DNA of 18,741 bases from Pseudomonadota bacterium (lineage in GTDB: Bacteria; Pseudomonadota; Gammaproteobacteria; Enterobacterales; Enterobacteriaceae): positions 1-18,741 of the forward strand of contig JAEYFY010000148.1 in assembly GCA_023454395.1 (NCBI GenBank). The letters are read 5' to 3'. This document shows positions 8,690 through 16,626 of this stretch, one piece after another (position 1 is the first letter of the stretch; each line of letters begins with the position of its first letter). The notes beneath the pieces were generated by a model. It was not told the origin of the DNA. It searched no databases and saw only the letters and a program-made list of their open reading frames with translations. Position numbers and translations under genes: made by a program.

Positions 8690-11272
8690 GTGACGCTACC
8701 TTCAATACCTTTGCCAGAAAGAATTGACCAAGCACGACTGAAATGGACGTCGTTACAGCAACAACATCTCTATTTTGCCCCTATACGCCACCATAGTCCT
8801 GCTTGTGCTTATGCGGTTTTATCATTAATTGATTCTGTAAAACCTGATTATATTTTAATTGAAGGTCCAGATACCTTTAATTCGCTTATTCCTAGCCTAA
8901 CAGATAAAGATACCCTGCCTCCCGTTGCGATTATGGGACAAGCAGAGTATTTGCATAATGATGGAAACCAAGAAGAGCGAGAAAAATCACTACACTCTGC
9001 CTATTTTCCATTTTGTGAATATTCGCCTGAATGGCAAGCTTTACGGGGTGGTTTGCGCATCAATGCCAAAACACGTTTTATCGATTTACCTTGGGCTGCA
9101 CAAATTAATAACGAAGAGTATAGCGACTCACAAAGTCGTAGCTTACAAAAAGAACGTTATTTAGCACATAGTCAGTTTATCGCGCAATTAGCCAAAAAAT
9201 GCCACTGTCGTGATCATGATGATGTTTGGGAGCATCTTTTTGAATTACGCAGTATCGAAGCCTTAGCAGATTGGCAAACACTGTTTAATGACACCTTTAT
9301 TTGGTGCGCACTTGCGCGCCTTGATTATGAACCTGAAGTGCTTGAATCTGAGGGATCTTCACAACGTGAAGCGCATATGCTCACTCATATTCAGGCAATC
9401 AAAAACCAAGAGCCGAATGCAAAGATTTTAATCGTTACAGGCGGATTTCATACCCTTGCGTTAATTGAAGGTCTAGCGCATTCACAACCTCACTCTTTCG
9501 CCATTTCTAGCACAGAGCAAAAGCAATTCACTAAAATGCAAAAAATGGGTGAAAAAGAACAAGCTTGGCTTATTCGCTATAGTTTTGACAGATTAGATGC
9601 ACTTAATGGCTATGCTTCAGGCATGCCATCACCCGCCTTTTATCAACAAGCTTGGCAAAGTTTGATGCAACAACATCATGATAAATTAGAGCATAATGAT
9701 GCGGCAAAACAGCCAACTCAAGTTTATCGCAATAAAATGGGGATCGCTTTTCTAAGCTCGGTAGCTCAGGCTATCAGAGAAAAACAATTTGATAATCCCC
9801 CTAGCTATTTAGCTGTAAAACTTGCGGCTGAACAGAGTTTACGCCTCGCATTACTAAGAGATCACGCAGGTACAGGTCGCTATGACTTGCTTGATGGTTT
9901 ACAAAGTGCCTTTATTAAGGGCAGTTTAGATGATAGCCAAAGCGAATTATGGGCTGAAATTAAAACCTGCTTTTCAGGCTATCTCTTAGGTAAAATTCCA
10001 TTAGGTACGGCAACCCCGCCTTTAGTCAATGAAACTTATGAGCGCGCAAGAGCATTTCGCTTCAAGCTAGATGATACATTAGCAAAAACCACTAAATGTG
10101 ATGTTTACCGTAATCCGCAACACCGATTAAGAAGCCGTTTTTTACACTTATTAGCCTTCTTAGAGATCCATTTTGCACACCGTGTTAATGGCCCTGATTT
10201 TCTTTCTGGTCATCAATTAGATCTGCTATTTGAAGAGTGGCAATACGCTTGGACACCCAATGTGGAAGGCGAGCTAATTTCATTATCAGAGAAAGGCTCT
10301 CAACTTGAAGCCATCGCCCTAAATAAGCTGTTATCAATGGAAAAACAGCTCGAAGAACAAGGGCAAAGCCGTTCAAGTCAGAGTGCGGTCACGTTATTAA
10401 TCCAAGCGGCATTAATAGGGCTTCACCAGCGCATACCATCACTTTTTAAACTATTAGATAGCTATATTCAGCAAGATTTTCGTCTTGAGTCACTCACTCA
10501 ATGTGGACATAAACTGATCCATTTATGGCGGGGTCGCCAATATCTTGATATTACTGATGAACTTTCACTTGAAAATCGCCTATATCAAGTTATTCCACAA
10601 GCTTTCTTTTGTTTAGAACAACTGGCTCAAGGTGATGAGCAACAGCAAGAAAACCATTTACAAGCTCTGCTCTCTTTGCGTGAATTGATTGAATTTATGC
10701 CATCACTCAATAATCAGCATGATTATAAAAGTGATTTCTATCAGCAACTCAATCGCCTTGATGGTCAATTAGATGCTGTGCCTTTATTAAAAGGTGCGGT
10801 AGATGCATTACGTTATTTAGGTTCATATATTGACGAAAATACGTTGGTGACCGCGCTAAATACAACCTTTAGTACAGGCAGTTCTCCCGAACATGCCATT
10901 GGTTATTTCGTCGGTATGATGCGAACTGCACCAGAGCTGGTGATCCGCCTACCGTTATTAGTCGATCACTTAAACACCTTGTTGCAACAATGGGATGAAG
11001 AACGATTTATTCAGATCTTACCTGATCTGCGTTTTGCCTTTAGCCAACTTAATCCCAAACAAAATGCAGAGCTTGCACAATATATTGCCAATGATATTGG
11101 TTTAGATACACAAGCGTTATCTTTGTGGCAGTCAGAATTTAGTGCTAAACAGATGCTTGAAGCCACTAAACTCAATCAAAAGTTACAGCAGCGAATAATG
11201 GAACAAGGCATGATTTCTTGGTTTGATACTAAGAAAATAGAGAAAGGAGATACGACTCATGAGTCAGCATAA
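8690..11272 (+). CDS. yehM: YehM-like DUF5682 protein
   Basis: An 860-residue cytoplasmic protein of the DUF5682 family, about 100 residues longer than E. coli YehM as I recall it. The conserved N-terminal domain (about 25-270) has ordered motifs: YFAPIRHHSPAC (28-39), DYILIEGP (53-60), YFPFCEYSPEW (near 105-115), RFIDLP (129-134) and IVTGGFHT (248-255). These histidine/glutamate/aspartate motifs at strand ends look like a metal- or hydrolase-type active site. The remainder is helical with no motif that I recognise. The start is GTG with GGGA 8 bases upstream. The 3' end overlaps yehP by 14 bases, so translation of the two is probably coupled. DUF5682 genes travel with MoxR ATPase, VWA and SWIM genes in many bacteria, which supports a joint complex. 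The enzyme activity is unknown. Confidence 0.88.
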   Translation: MTLPSIPLPERIDQARLKWTSLQQQHLYFAPIRHHSPACAYAVLSLIDSVKPDYILIEGPDTFNSLIPSLTDKDTLPPVAIMGQAEYLHNDGNQEEREKSLHSAYFPFCEYSPEWQALRGGLRINAKTRFIDLPWAAQINNEEYSDSQSRSLQKERYLAHSQFIAQLAKKCHCRDHDDVWEHLFELRSIEALADWQTLFNDTFIWCALARLDYEPEVLESEGSSQREAHMLTHIQAIKNQEPNAKILIVTGGFHTLALIEGLAHSQPHSFAISSTEQKQFTKMQKMGEKEQAWLIRYSFDRLDALNGYASGMPSPAFYQQAWQSLMQQHHDKLEHNDAAKQPTQVYRNKMGIAFLSSVAQAIREKQFDNPPSYLAVKLAAEQSLRLALLRDHAGTGRYDLLDGLQSAFIKGSLDDSQSELWAEIKTCFSGYLLGKIPLGTATPPLVNETYERARAFRFKLDDTLAKTTKCDVYRNPQHRLRSRFLHLLAFLEIHFAHRVNGPDFLSGHQLDLLFEEWQYAWTPNVEGELISLSEKGSQLEAIALNKLLSMEKQLEEQGQSRSSQSAVTLLIQAALIGLHQRIPSLFKLLDSYIQQDFRLESLTQCGHKLIHLWRGRQYLDITDELSLENRLYQVIPQAFFCLEQLAQGDEQQQENHLQALLSLRELIEFMPSLNNQHDYKSDFYQQLNRLDGQLDAVPLLKGAVDALRYLGSYIDENTLVTALNTTFSTGSSPEHAIGYFVGMMRTAPELVIRLPLLVDHLNTLLQQWDEERFIQILPDLRFAFSQLNPKQNAELAQYIANDIGLDTQALSLWQSEFSAKQMLEATKLNQKLQQRIMEQGMISWFDTKKIEKGDTTHESA

Positions 11273-12413
11273 TGACGATATGCCTGAAGATAAAATAAAA
11301 CAAGCAAAACGCTGGCGTCTGATTTTAGGTCAATATGCTGATGATGCTCTTGGACAAGCGACTTTTAATGCTGATGATTTAAAAGTGGAACGCACGCTCG
11401 ACTTTCTCTATCGCCGAGAATATCAACGCAGAGGTCTTCGCCAAGAACGAGGACGTCATGGATCACTCGATGCATCGCAACTTACTGCGGTAAACTGGCT
11501 AAATCAAGCTCGTAAGCTATTTCCTAATAGCACATTTGAACGAATGCAATCACAAGCTATTGAGCGTTATCAAATCAGTAGTTTTCTTAAAGATCCCAAT
11601 ACGTTAAAAGCAATGGAGCCAACAAAAGCGTTAGCTAAAACATTATTAAGCTTACGTGGGCGAATGAGTGAAGAAACGCGAGATGCGGTTAAAACCATTA
11701 TTCGTCAAGTGGTTGATGATATTTTGCGCCAAATTCGCAATAACTTTCGCCAATCATTAACGGGACGTCGTAATCGCTTTAGACGCTCTTTGGTGCCTAA
11801 CAGTCGCAACTTTGATTGGCGCGCAACCATCGCTGCAAACTTAAAACATTACGATACCCAAAATCGTCGCTTAGTGATTGAAACACCTTATTTTAACTCA
11901 CGGATGCAACAGCATTTTCCGTGGGATGTCATTCTTTGTGTTGACCAAAGTGCGTCAATGTCTAGCTCAATTATGTATGCCGCTGTTTGCGCCAGTATTT
12001 TAGCTTCTTTACCGGCGGTTAATGTCTCTTTAGTGGTTTTTGATACCCAAGTTGTCGATTTATCGCACTTAGCAGACGATCCCGTTGAAGTTTTAATGAC
12101 GGTACAATTAGGGGGCGGTACGGATATTGCAGGTGCAATGCAATATTGCGAAAGCTTAGTTAAAAATCCTAAACGCACGGTTATTTCACTTATTAGTGAC
12201 TTTGAAGAAGGTGGCTCCTTAAATCGCTTATTAGATTGCACACAGCGCCTTAATAGCCAACAAGTTAAATTATTAGGGCTTGCGGCTCTTGATGATGAGG
12301 CTCAACCTGTTTATGACTCTGCGATTGCACAAAAACTTGCAGACAGAGGCATGCAAGTTGCAGCGTTAACACCTGAACATTTCGCACAATGGTTGGCAGA
12401 GGTCATGCAATGA
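11259..12413 (+). CDS. yehP: YehP-like VWA (MIDAS) protein
   Basis: A 384-residue cytoplasmic protein. The von Willebrand A domain spans about 220-384 and has a complete metal-ion-dependent adhesion site: DQSASM (D229, S231, S233), threonine 288 in GGGTDI and D314 in LISDFEEGG. Before it lies an arginine-rich stretch (RQIRNNFRQSLTGRRNRFRR, 157-176) and the block FDWRATIAANLKHYD (185-199). The N-terminal 130 residues are helical and charged. In MoxR/VWA pairs, the VWA protein links the ATPase ring to its client through the MIDAS site. The start has AAGGAG at 11244-11249, 9 bases before the ATG, inside the yehM 3' end (14-base overlap). Its own stop overlaps the yehQ start as ATGA. It is the predicted partner of YehL. 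Confidence 0.92.
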   Translation: MSQHNDDMPEDKIKQAKRWRLILGQYADDALGQATFNADDLKVERTLDFLYRREYQRRGLRQERGRHGSLDASQLTAVNWLNQARKLFPNSTFERMQSQAIERYQISSFLKDPNTLKAMEPTKALAKTLLSLRGRMSEETRDAVKTIIRQVVDDILRQIRNNFRQSLTGRRNRFRRSLVPNSRNFDWRATIAANLKHYDTQNRRLVIETPYFNSRMQQHFPWDVILCVDQSASMSSSIMYAAVCASILASLPAVNVSLVVFDTQVVDLSHLADDPVEVLMTVQLGGGTDIAGAMQYCESLVKNPKRTVISLISDFEEGGSLNRLLDCTQRLNSQQVKLLGLAALDDEAQPVYDSAIAQKLADRGMQVAALTPEHFAQWLAEVMQ

Positions 12414-14482
12414 GTTGGCAAACTGTTTACTTTCATTACGATGAAGATGCGCTCACTGTATTTGCTAATACAGGATTATTAAGACGCGCAAAAAAAGATG
12501 TTGATAACGAAAAAGTTTCGCTCACTGATGCTGATACAGGGCAGTTCAGTAGTGATGGGCAAAATGTTGTTTTACACGAAGCAGGTATTCAACAAGCCAG
12601 TTGTGATTGTTCTGCATCAGGGTGTTGTAAACACATTTTAGCGGCCGTTTTATGGCTACAAGCCAATAATAGTGCTGATAATTCAAATGACGATAAAAGT
12701 GGTGAAACATCTTCAGAAGCCATTGTTGAACCTATCGAAATCGCCCCTCTGTTACCCACGCTATTGGCGCTTGATCCAGAAGCATTAATCAAAAAAGCCG
12801 GAAAACCCGCCTGTCGTGTGGCGATTAAATTAGTTGAGCAATGGGAAACGACAACATTAAATTTAGAAGACACAGGAACACAGTTAAAAATTAAACTCCC
12901 TGATGTTGAAGAGCCGGTTATTTTCTTACAAGGTAGTGGTTACGATGGCATGTTATCGCCTTTTTCTGACTCACAGAAAAAAGCATTCCATCTCGCTATT
13001 GTGGCTAAAATATTTGAACAACATGCTCAACCATGGGGTTGGCCTGAAGATTTAATCACAGTGCAATCTTCAAAGCGCCCTCTCAATGAAGAAGAGTCCG
13101 CATTAATTACGACGGTTGAACAATTTATTTATGATTTATTGCGCCAAGGGCTATCACATATCAGCTTAAGCAGTGCCACACAGTTGCACTTATTAAATAT
13201 GTCGGCTCGAGCAGAAGGTTTACCTCGTTTAGCCTCTTATTTGCGAACATTAAGCACCCAAGTCAAACTATTGGCAGAAAGACATTTCACGATGGATGAA
13301 AGCAATGTCTTGCGCTTGTTAGCTCATATTTCAGCTTATCTATTCCAATTGACCAATGCGACACCTGAACAGTTAAAAATGTTACGAGGACAACTTCGTC
13401 GTCAATATGACGATAAAAAAATGAGTCTCTCGCTTATTCCTGTCGGTGCAAACTGGTGGACGGCACAAAGTGGTGCATTAGGCGCAACTTTTACCTTCTG
13501 GGATAAAGAAGGGAAACAGCTCTTACAAGCGACACAAGCACGCCCTAATCAACTTGATACTCTGTTTAACCGTTATAGTGTTTGGAATAGTTTATCGTTA
13601 TGGAAACAAACATCCGATAAATTAATGCGTCGCCCTTTTTTATTACAAGAGCCTCGTATTTCTGATGAAGGAAAACTGGCAACTATTGGCGAAAGCTTTG
13701 CACAAAACCAAACTGATTTTCTTGATATTACGGATTATCGCACCCTACAAACTGAATTAGGGATCAACAATTGGCAAGAGTTGCCAGACTATTTTGCTAA
13801 TCAACCTGAAGGATTTCTTTCTCCTCTCGTCTTACATATCAAAAGCTATAAGCCATTAATTTGGTATGAAATAGAGCAATGCGTTATTTGGGATGTTTCA
13901 GATAATCATGACAATTCAGCCTTCTTACGTCTTTACTGGGAAGGAACAATGCAAAATAATCTGGAAGAATTACGTTATCTCACTAAGCGAGAATTAGAGA
14001 TAGTCGCAGTCACTGTGCAACCTGTTCGACGTGATTTAAATATAGATTTATTGCCAACGACCATTTGGCTTAAAACGACAAAAGGCATTGAACTATTTTA
14101 TCTTGATTTTGACCAATTTCCGCGTAAGAAAAAACAATCAGAGTTTATTAGCCGTATTCAAGAATATATGGCTAAACGTAAGCAACAAACAGCAATGCAT
14201 CACAGTGAACCGACATTAGCACAAAAATTTTGCCGTCCTATTTTGTCCGTATTAGAAGCCCAAGCATGTACTGGGAGAGAATTACTTTCTGAAATGCAAA
14301 AAGAGCAGTTAGAAATAAGCAAACATACTGCTGACGATTTAGGAATGACATTAATTGCCGACCAATTAGCTCGTTATCTGAGATTAACAACACGAGATCC
14401 TCAGGCTTTATTACAGTTAATTTGGCTATGCGATAATCTGCAACAATTACAAAGCCCATTACCCATTCAGCTTAATGAGTAA
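12410..14482 (+). CDS. yehQ: YehQ-like SWIM zinc-finger protein
   Basis: A 690-residue protein starting at the ATG that overlaps the yehP stop as ATGA; AGAGG at 12398-12402 lies 7 bases upstream. An upstream in-frame ATG at 12389 would add seven residues but has no comparable RBS and would enlarge the overlap. The SWIM zinc finger is at residues 65-75 (CDCSASGCCKH, CxC...CxH with C65, C67, C73 and H75 as ligands). A serine/aspartate-rich linker (about 87-105) follows, then a long mostly helical body with no motif that I recognise. SWIM domains bind zinc and usually mediate protein or nucleic-acid contacts. It is the last gene of the five-gene operon, with tandem 10-mers and then the shared hairpin downstream. 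The function is unknown; a recognition subunit of the MoxR/VWA complex is a reasonable guess. Confidence 0.9.
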   Translation: MSWQTVYFHYDEDALTVFANTGLLRRAKKDVDNEKVSLTDADTGQFSSDGQNVVLHEAGIQQASCDCSASGCCKHILAAVLWLQANNSADNSNDDKSGETSSEAIVEPIEIAPLLPTLLALDPEALIKKAGKPACRVAIKLVEQWETTTLNLEDTGTQLKIKLPDVEEPVIFLQGSGYDGMLSPFSDSQKKAFHLAIVAKIFEQHAQPWGWPEDLITVQSSKRPLNEEESALITTVEQFIYDLLRQGLSHISLSSATQLHLLNMSARAEGLPRLASYLRTLSTQVKLLAERHFTMDESNVLRLLAHISAYLFQLTNATPEQLKMLRGQLRRQYDDKKMSLSLIPVGANWWTAQSGALGATFTFWDKEGKQLLQATQARPNQLDTLFNRYSVWNSLSLWKQTSDKLMRRPFLLQEPRISDEGKLATIGESFAQNQTDFLDITDYRTLQTELGINNWQELPDYFANQPEGFLSPLVLHIKSYKPLIWYEIEQCVIWDVSDNHDNSAFLRLYWEGTMQNNLEELRYLTKRELEIVAVTVQPVRRDLNIDLLPTTIWLKTTKGIELFYLDFDQFPRKKKQSEFISRIQEYMAKRKQQTAMHHSEPTLAQKFCRPILSVLEAQACTGRELLSEMQKEQLEISKHTADDLGMTLIADQLARYLRLTTRDPQALLQLIWLCDNLQQLQSPLPIQLNE

Positions 14483-14483
14483 G

Positions 14484-14508
14484 AAGTAGTAATAAGTAGT
14501 AATAAGTA
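14484..14508 (+). repeat. Short tandem repeat, 10-bp unit
   Basis: AAGTAGTAAT occurs twice in direct tandem (14484-14493, 14494-14503) and is followed by a partial third copy AAGTA. It begins two bases after the yehQ stop and is rich in stop triplets. It probably arose by slippage and has no evident function. Confidence 0.6.
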
Positions 14509-14542
14509 AAAAGCTATCTCTCTTTAATTAGAGAGATAGCTT
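14508..14542 (-). terminator. Terminator of ybgI between convergent yehQ and ybgI
   Basis: A 13-bp perfect stem, AAGCTATCTCTCT (14511-14523) and AGAGAGATAGCTT (14530-14542), with a 6-nt loop. On the minus strand the stem is followed by TTTTTAC, a proper T-run. On the plus strand the flank is ATAAGATAAAAA with no T-run, so yehQ transcripts are ended poorly by it and could run antisense into ybgI. Confidence 0.85.
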
Positions 14543-14563
14543 ATAAGATAAAAATAAACAGGC

Positions 14564-15307
14564 TTATGCTGGATTATCAATATCAACAAATGTCACATCA
14601 AAGTGATGAGTTTGAGCAAGCCATTCACCTAATGCTTTAATACCATAACGCTCTGTCGCATGGTGTCCCGCTGCGAAAAAATGAACGCCCATTTCTCTTG
14701 CAATATGAATAGTCTGTTCTGAAACTTCACCTGTCACAAAAGCATCCATCCCCTGCTCTGCAGCATCTTGAATAAAGCCCTGTCCGCCGCCTGTACACCA
14801 AGCAATATTACGAATAGTTTCCGGTGCATTATCACCACAATGTAATACATTGCGTTGCAACGCTTTTTCTAAACGAGCTTTTAATTCAAGAGGGGTTAAA
14901 GGTAAATCGAACACACCTTTAGGCACTAATGGTAATATTTCACCTTCAACTTTAACGCCCATTTTTAACGCTAATTGAGCATTGTTACCTAAAATTGGAT
15001 GAGCATCTAACGGCAAGTGATAACCAAAAAGATTAATGTCATTGCAAAGTAATGTTTTTAAGCGGTTGCGCTTCATTGAACGAATAACAACAGGCTCATT
15101 TTTCCAAAAGTAACCATGGTGTACTAAAATTGCATCAGCGTTTAATCGCACAGCTTCATCAAGTAATGCTTGGCTTGCCGTTACACCCGTTACTATTTTT
15201 TGAATATGAGGGCGTCCTTCGACTTGAAGTCCATTAGGTGCATAATCTTGAAAATTTTCGATGCTTAATTTTTCATTAATCACTAATTCCAGATCAGTAT
15301 TCTTCAT
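14564..15307 (-). CDS. ybgI: Nif3-family metal protein YbgI
   Basis: A 247-residue cytoplasmic protein of the Nif3/DUF34 family, annotated in databases as GTP cyclohydrolase 1 type 2 homologue. It has the same length as E. coli YbgI and close similarity throughout as recalled. The di-metal ligand motifs are intact: VHHGYFWK (H63, H64), HLPLDAH (H97, D101, H103) and AAGHHATERYG (H215, H216, E219). YbgI forms a toroidal hexamer with metal pairs facing the inside. The biochemical role remains unsettled, with metal handling or cofactor repair suggested. It starts at the ATG at 15307 with AGGGA upstream. It is a single-gene unit with its own terminator, converging with yehQ. In E. coli it also lies in the pgm-gltA interval, so this is conserved synteny. 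Nothing is missing. Confidence 0.96.
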   Translation of the reverse strand: MKNTDLELVINEKLSIENFQDYAPNGLQVEGRPHIQKIVTGVTASQALLDEAVRLNADAILVHHGYFWKNEPVVIRSMKRNRLKTLLCNDINLFGYHLPLDAHPILGNNAQLALKMGVKVEGEILPLVPKGVFDLPLTPLELKARLEKALQRNVLHCGDNAPETIRNIAWCTGGGQGFIQDAAEQGMDAFVTGEVSEQTIHIAREMGVHFFAAGHHATERYGIKALGEWLAQTHHFDVTFVDIDNPA

Positions 15308-15487
15308 TTCATTTATTTCCCTGTTATCACGAATGCCACTATTTATATAACAATAGGATAAATAGCAATAGATTAATGGCCGTCGTTTAAATGACTCATT
15401 ACTGTTTATTGTAACGTAAAAATGGACGATTATTTGCAGATAAGGAAAAACAAGAAGGTAGCACCGGCAACGTACTTAAAGAGGGAT

Positions 15488-15517
15488 AAAAATAACGCCT
15501 ACTTTTGCAGGCGTTAT
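15488..15517 (-). terminator. Intrinsic terminator of ybfA
   Basis: A 9-bp perfect stem, ATAACGCCT (15492-15500) and AGGCGTTAT (15509-15517), with an 8-nt loop. On the minus strand it is followed by a five-T run (15488-15492). It lies 13 bases downstream of the ybfA stop. Confidence 0.88.
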
Positions 15518-15529
15518 CCTAATATTCTG

Positions 15530-15736
15530 TTATTTGTGACTATTTAGTGCCACTTCTGATTTTGCCAACCAAACGGGTTTATCACTTGTTTTAGACCATA
15601 CACGGTGTATATAGCTATAAAATTGTGCACGTTTAGGGTGAAAAATCATAACAGGAAATGCCACAACACCTAGCGCAACAGCACCAGTACGACGGGCTAA
15701 AACATGTTTTTTTGTATATTCGTTATAAGCTGGCAT
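15530..15736 (-). CDS. ybfA: YbfA-like small membrane protein (DUF2517)
   Basis: A 68-residue protein with the same length and core (RAQFYSYIHRVWSKTSDKPVW, split here by position 36-56) as E. coli YbfA. A basic N-terminus (KKHVLARR, 9-16) precedes one hydrophobic segment (about 17-33), then a conserved amphipathic half. It is probably a single-pass inner-membrane or membrane-associated protein; the function is unknown. The RBS GGAGAG lies just upstream of the ATG, and a terminator follows, so it is its own unit. In E. coli ybfA stands next to the kdp operon in the same pgm-gltA interval; kdp is absent here. Direct repeats lie in its upstream region. Confidence 0.9.
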   Translation of the reverse strand: MPAYNEYTKKHVLARRTGAVALGVVAFPVMIFHPKRAQFYSYIHRVWSKTSDKPVWLAKSEVALNSHK

Positions 15737-16083
15737 AGTGCTCTCCTGTATAGAGATTAATTTGATGACTGAAATTTTACCTCATTTGATGAAATTTTAC
15801 TACTGATCAGACCACTTAATTCGTGCGAAAAATCACCTTTATTTTGCTTGATATGTAATTAAATTTCAGAATAGAAACAAAAATGAAACATGAATGACAT
15901 AATTGTTAACAAAGTGAGATCGATATTTTTACTTAATTAAGTTAGCAATAAATAATTTCTGTCATATATTATCAGAAAGGAAAAAAATCAAATCAGTGAG
16001 GAGATATGAGATATTCGAGAATGAGGTTTACTGCTAAATAGTATTATGATGAACAATATATTGAACAGTGAATAATTAAATAT
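15737..16083. other. Non-coding region between toxin gene and ybfA
   Basis: About 350 bases, very AT-rich, with no ORF that I would support. The part next to ybfA should hold its promoter (minus strand) and has the direct repeat described separately. Two perfect short palindromes are present: TTGTTAACAA (15903-15912) and ACTTAATTAAGT (15931-15942). I see no clear terminator for the toxin gene, so readthrough toward ybfA is possible. Confidence 0.4.
15771..15800. promoter_or_regulatory. Direct repeat upstream of ybfA, candidate regulator site
   Basis: GAAATTTTAC occurs at 15771-15780 and again at 15791-15800, exactly 20 bases apart and about 35-65 bases from the ybfA start. The spacing is near two helical turns, as for regulators binding one DNA face. 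TTTGAT also recurs beside the copies. The regulator is unknown. Confidence 0.35.
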
Positions 16084-16377
16084 TTATTCAGGAAAATCAA
16101 GAGAATCAACATCTATTGAATGGTGAATAAGGCGAGCAATAAATAAGGTATTATTCTTTGGTAGATAATAGATTGAGTGTTTTTTAAACTCCAATCGTCT
16201 CATACCATTACACACCCAACTACACTCTCGCCCAATCCAGGGTGCGCTAGCAAGTAGCTCAAATGTCCGTTTCAAGTCATCATGATATTTCTTTGCCTGA
16301 ATTACACCAAATTGCTGTATGGTATAACACGCAATTTGATAAATATCTTCTTCTGCTAACTCAGAAAGTTTATACAT
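16084..16377 (-). CDS. ParE/RelE-family toxin
   Basis: A 97-residue putative toxin of the ParE/RelE superfamily. It has the family layout: an N-terminal helical hairpin (AEEDIYQIACYTIQQFG, 9-25, then a helix with LKRTFELLASAPWIGREC), followed by strands ending in KKHSIYYLPKNNTLFIARLIHHSID. ParE members poison DNA gyrase and RelE members cleave mRNA. The Y/W/R pattern and the ParD-like partner favour ParE, but the sequence cannot settle the target. Its ATG overlaps the 3' end of the antitoxin gene by 8 bases, which is typical coupling in type II modules. It is probably repressed with the antitoxin through the palindrome at 16627-16647. Confidence 0.88.
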   Translation of the reverse strand: MYKLSELAEEDIYQIACYTIQQFGVIQAKKYHDDLKRTFELLASAPWIGRECSWVCNGMRRLEFKKHSIYYLPKNNTLFIARLIHHSIDVDSLDFPE

Positions 16378-16612
16378 TTAAATCCTTTTCAGCTCTTGCA
16401 AAAATATCATCCATATTATTTTTACTTTCTGGTGAATTCACACCATCTAGCACCATTTTACGAACTATTTGGATCCGTTTTTCTCTGATTTCCATCATAC
16501 GTAAAGCGTCTCTTATTACTTCAGAGGTATTTCCATAACGTCCTGAGTTGATCATTTCACCAACAAAGCCATTAAAGTGTTCACCCAAAGTCACACTAGT
16601 TACTCGAGCCAT
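16370..16612 (-). CDS. ParD-type ribbon-helix-helix antitoxin
   Basis: An 80-residue antitoxin of the ParD/CC2985 type. The N-terminus (VTSVTLGEHFNGFVGEMI) supplies the DNA-contacting strand and first helix of a ribbon-helix-helix dimer. The segment SGRYGNTSEVIRDALRMME (23-41) is the family signature. The charged C-terminal tail (about 42-80, ending FARAEKDLNV) should wrap and neutralise the toxin. The start is supported by GGAAGGA just upstream of the ATG. It is the first gene of the module; toxin and antitoxin overlap by 8 bases. The perfect palindrome 15 bases upstream is the likely autoregulatory operator. Confidence 0.92.
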   Translation of the reverse strand: MARVTSVTLGEHFNGFVGEMINSGRYGNTSEVIRDALRMMEIREKRIQIVRKMVLDGVNSPESKNNMDDIFARAEKDLNV

Positions 16613-16626
16613 AAATCCTTCCTACA

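Noticed and set aside
12589..12873. 94-residue minus-strand ORF inside yehQ
   Set aside because: Antisense of the SWIM region and Ser/Asp-rich linker; serine/alanine-rich shadow without an RBS.
15422..15547. Plus-strand ORF of 41 codons between ybgI and ybfA
   Set aside because: Runs through the ybfA terminator and into ybfA antisense; no RBS and no recognisable protein.
15903..15942. Two short perfect palindromes (TTGTTAACAA and ACTTAATTAAGT) as operators
   Set aside because: Short A/T palindromes arise often in DNA this AT-rich and neither sits at a clear promoter; noted only in the region entry.
16006..16041. 11-codon plus-strand mini-ORF after GAGGAG (15998-16003)
   Set aside because: The purine-rich motif is only 2 bases from the ATG and the peptide (MRYSRMRFTAK) resembles nothing I know; probably chance.
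16263..16538. 91-residue plus-strand ORF across the toxin-antitoxin genes
   Set aside because: Antisense to two well-supported overlapping genes; no family resemblance.
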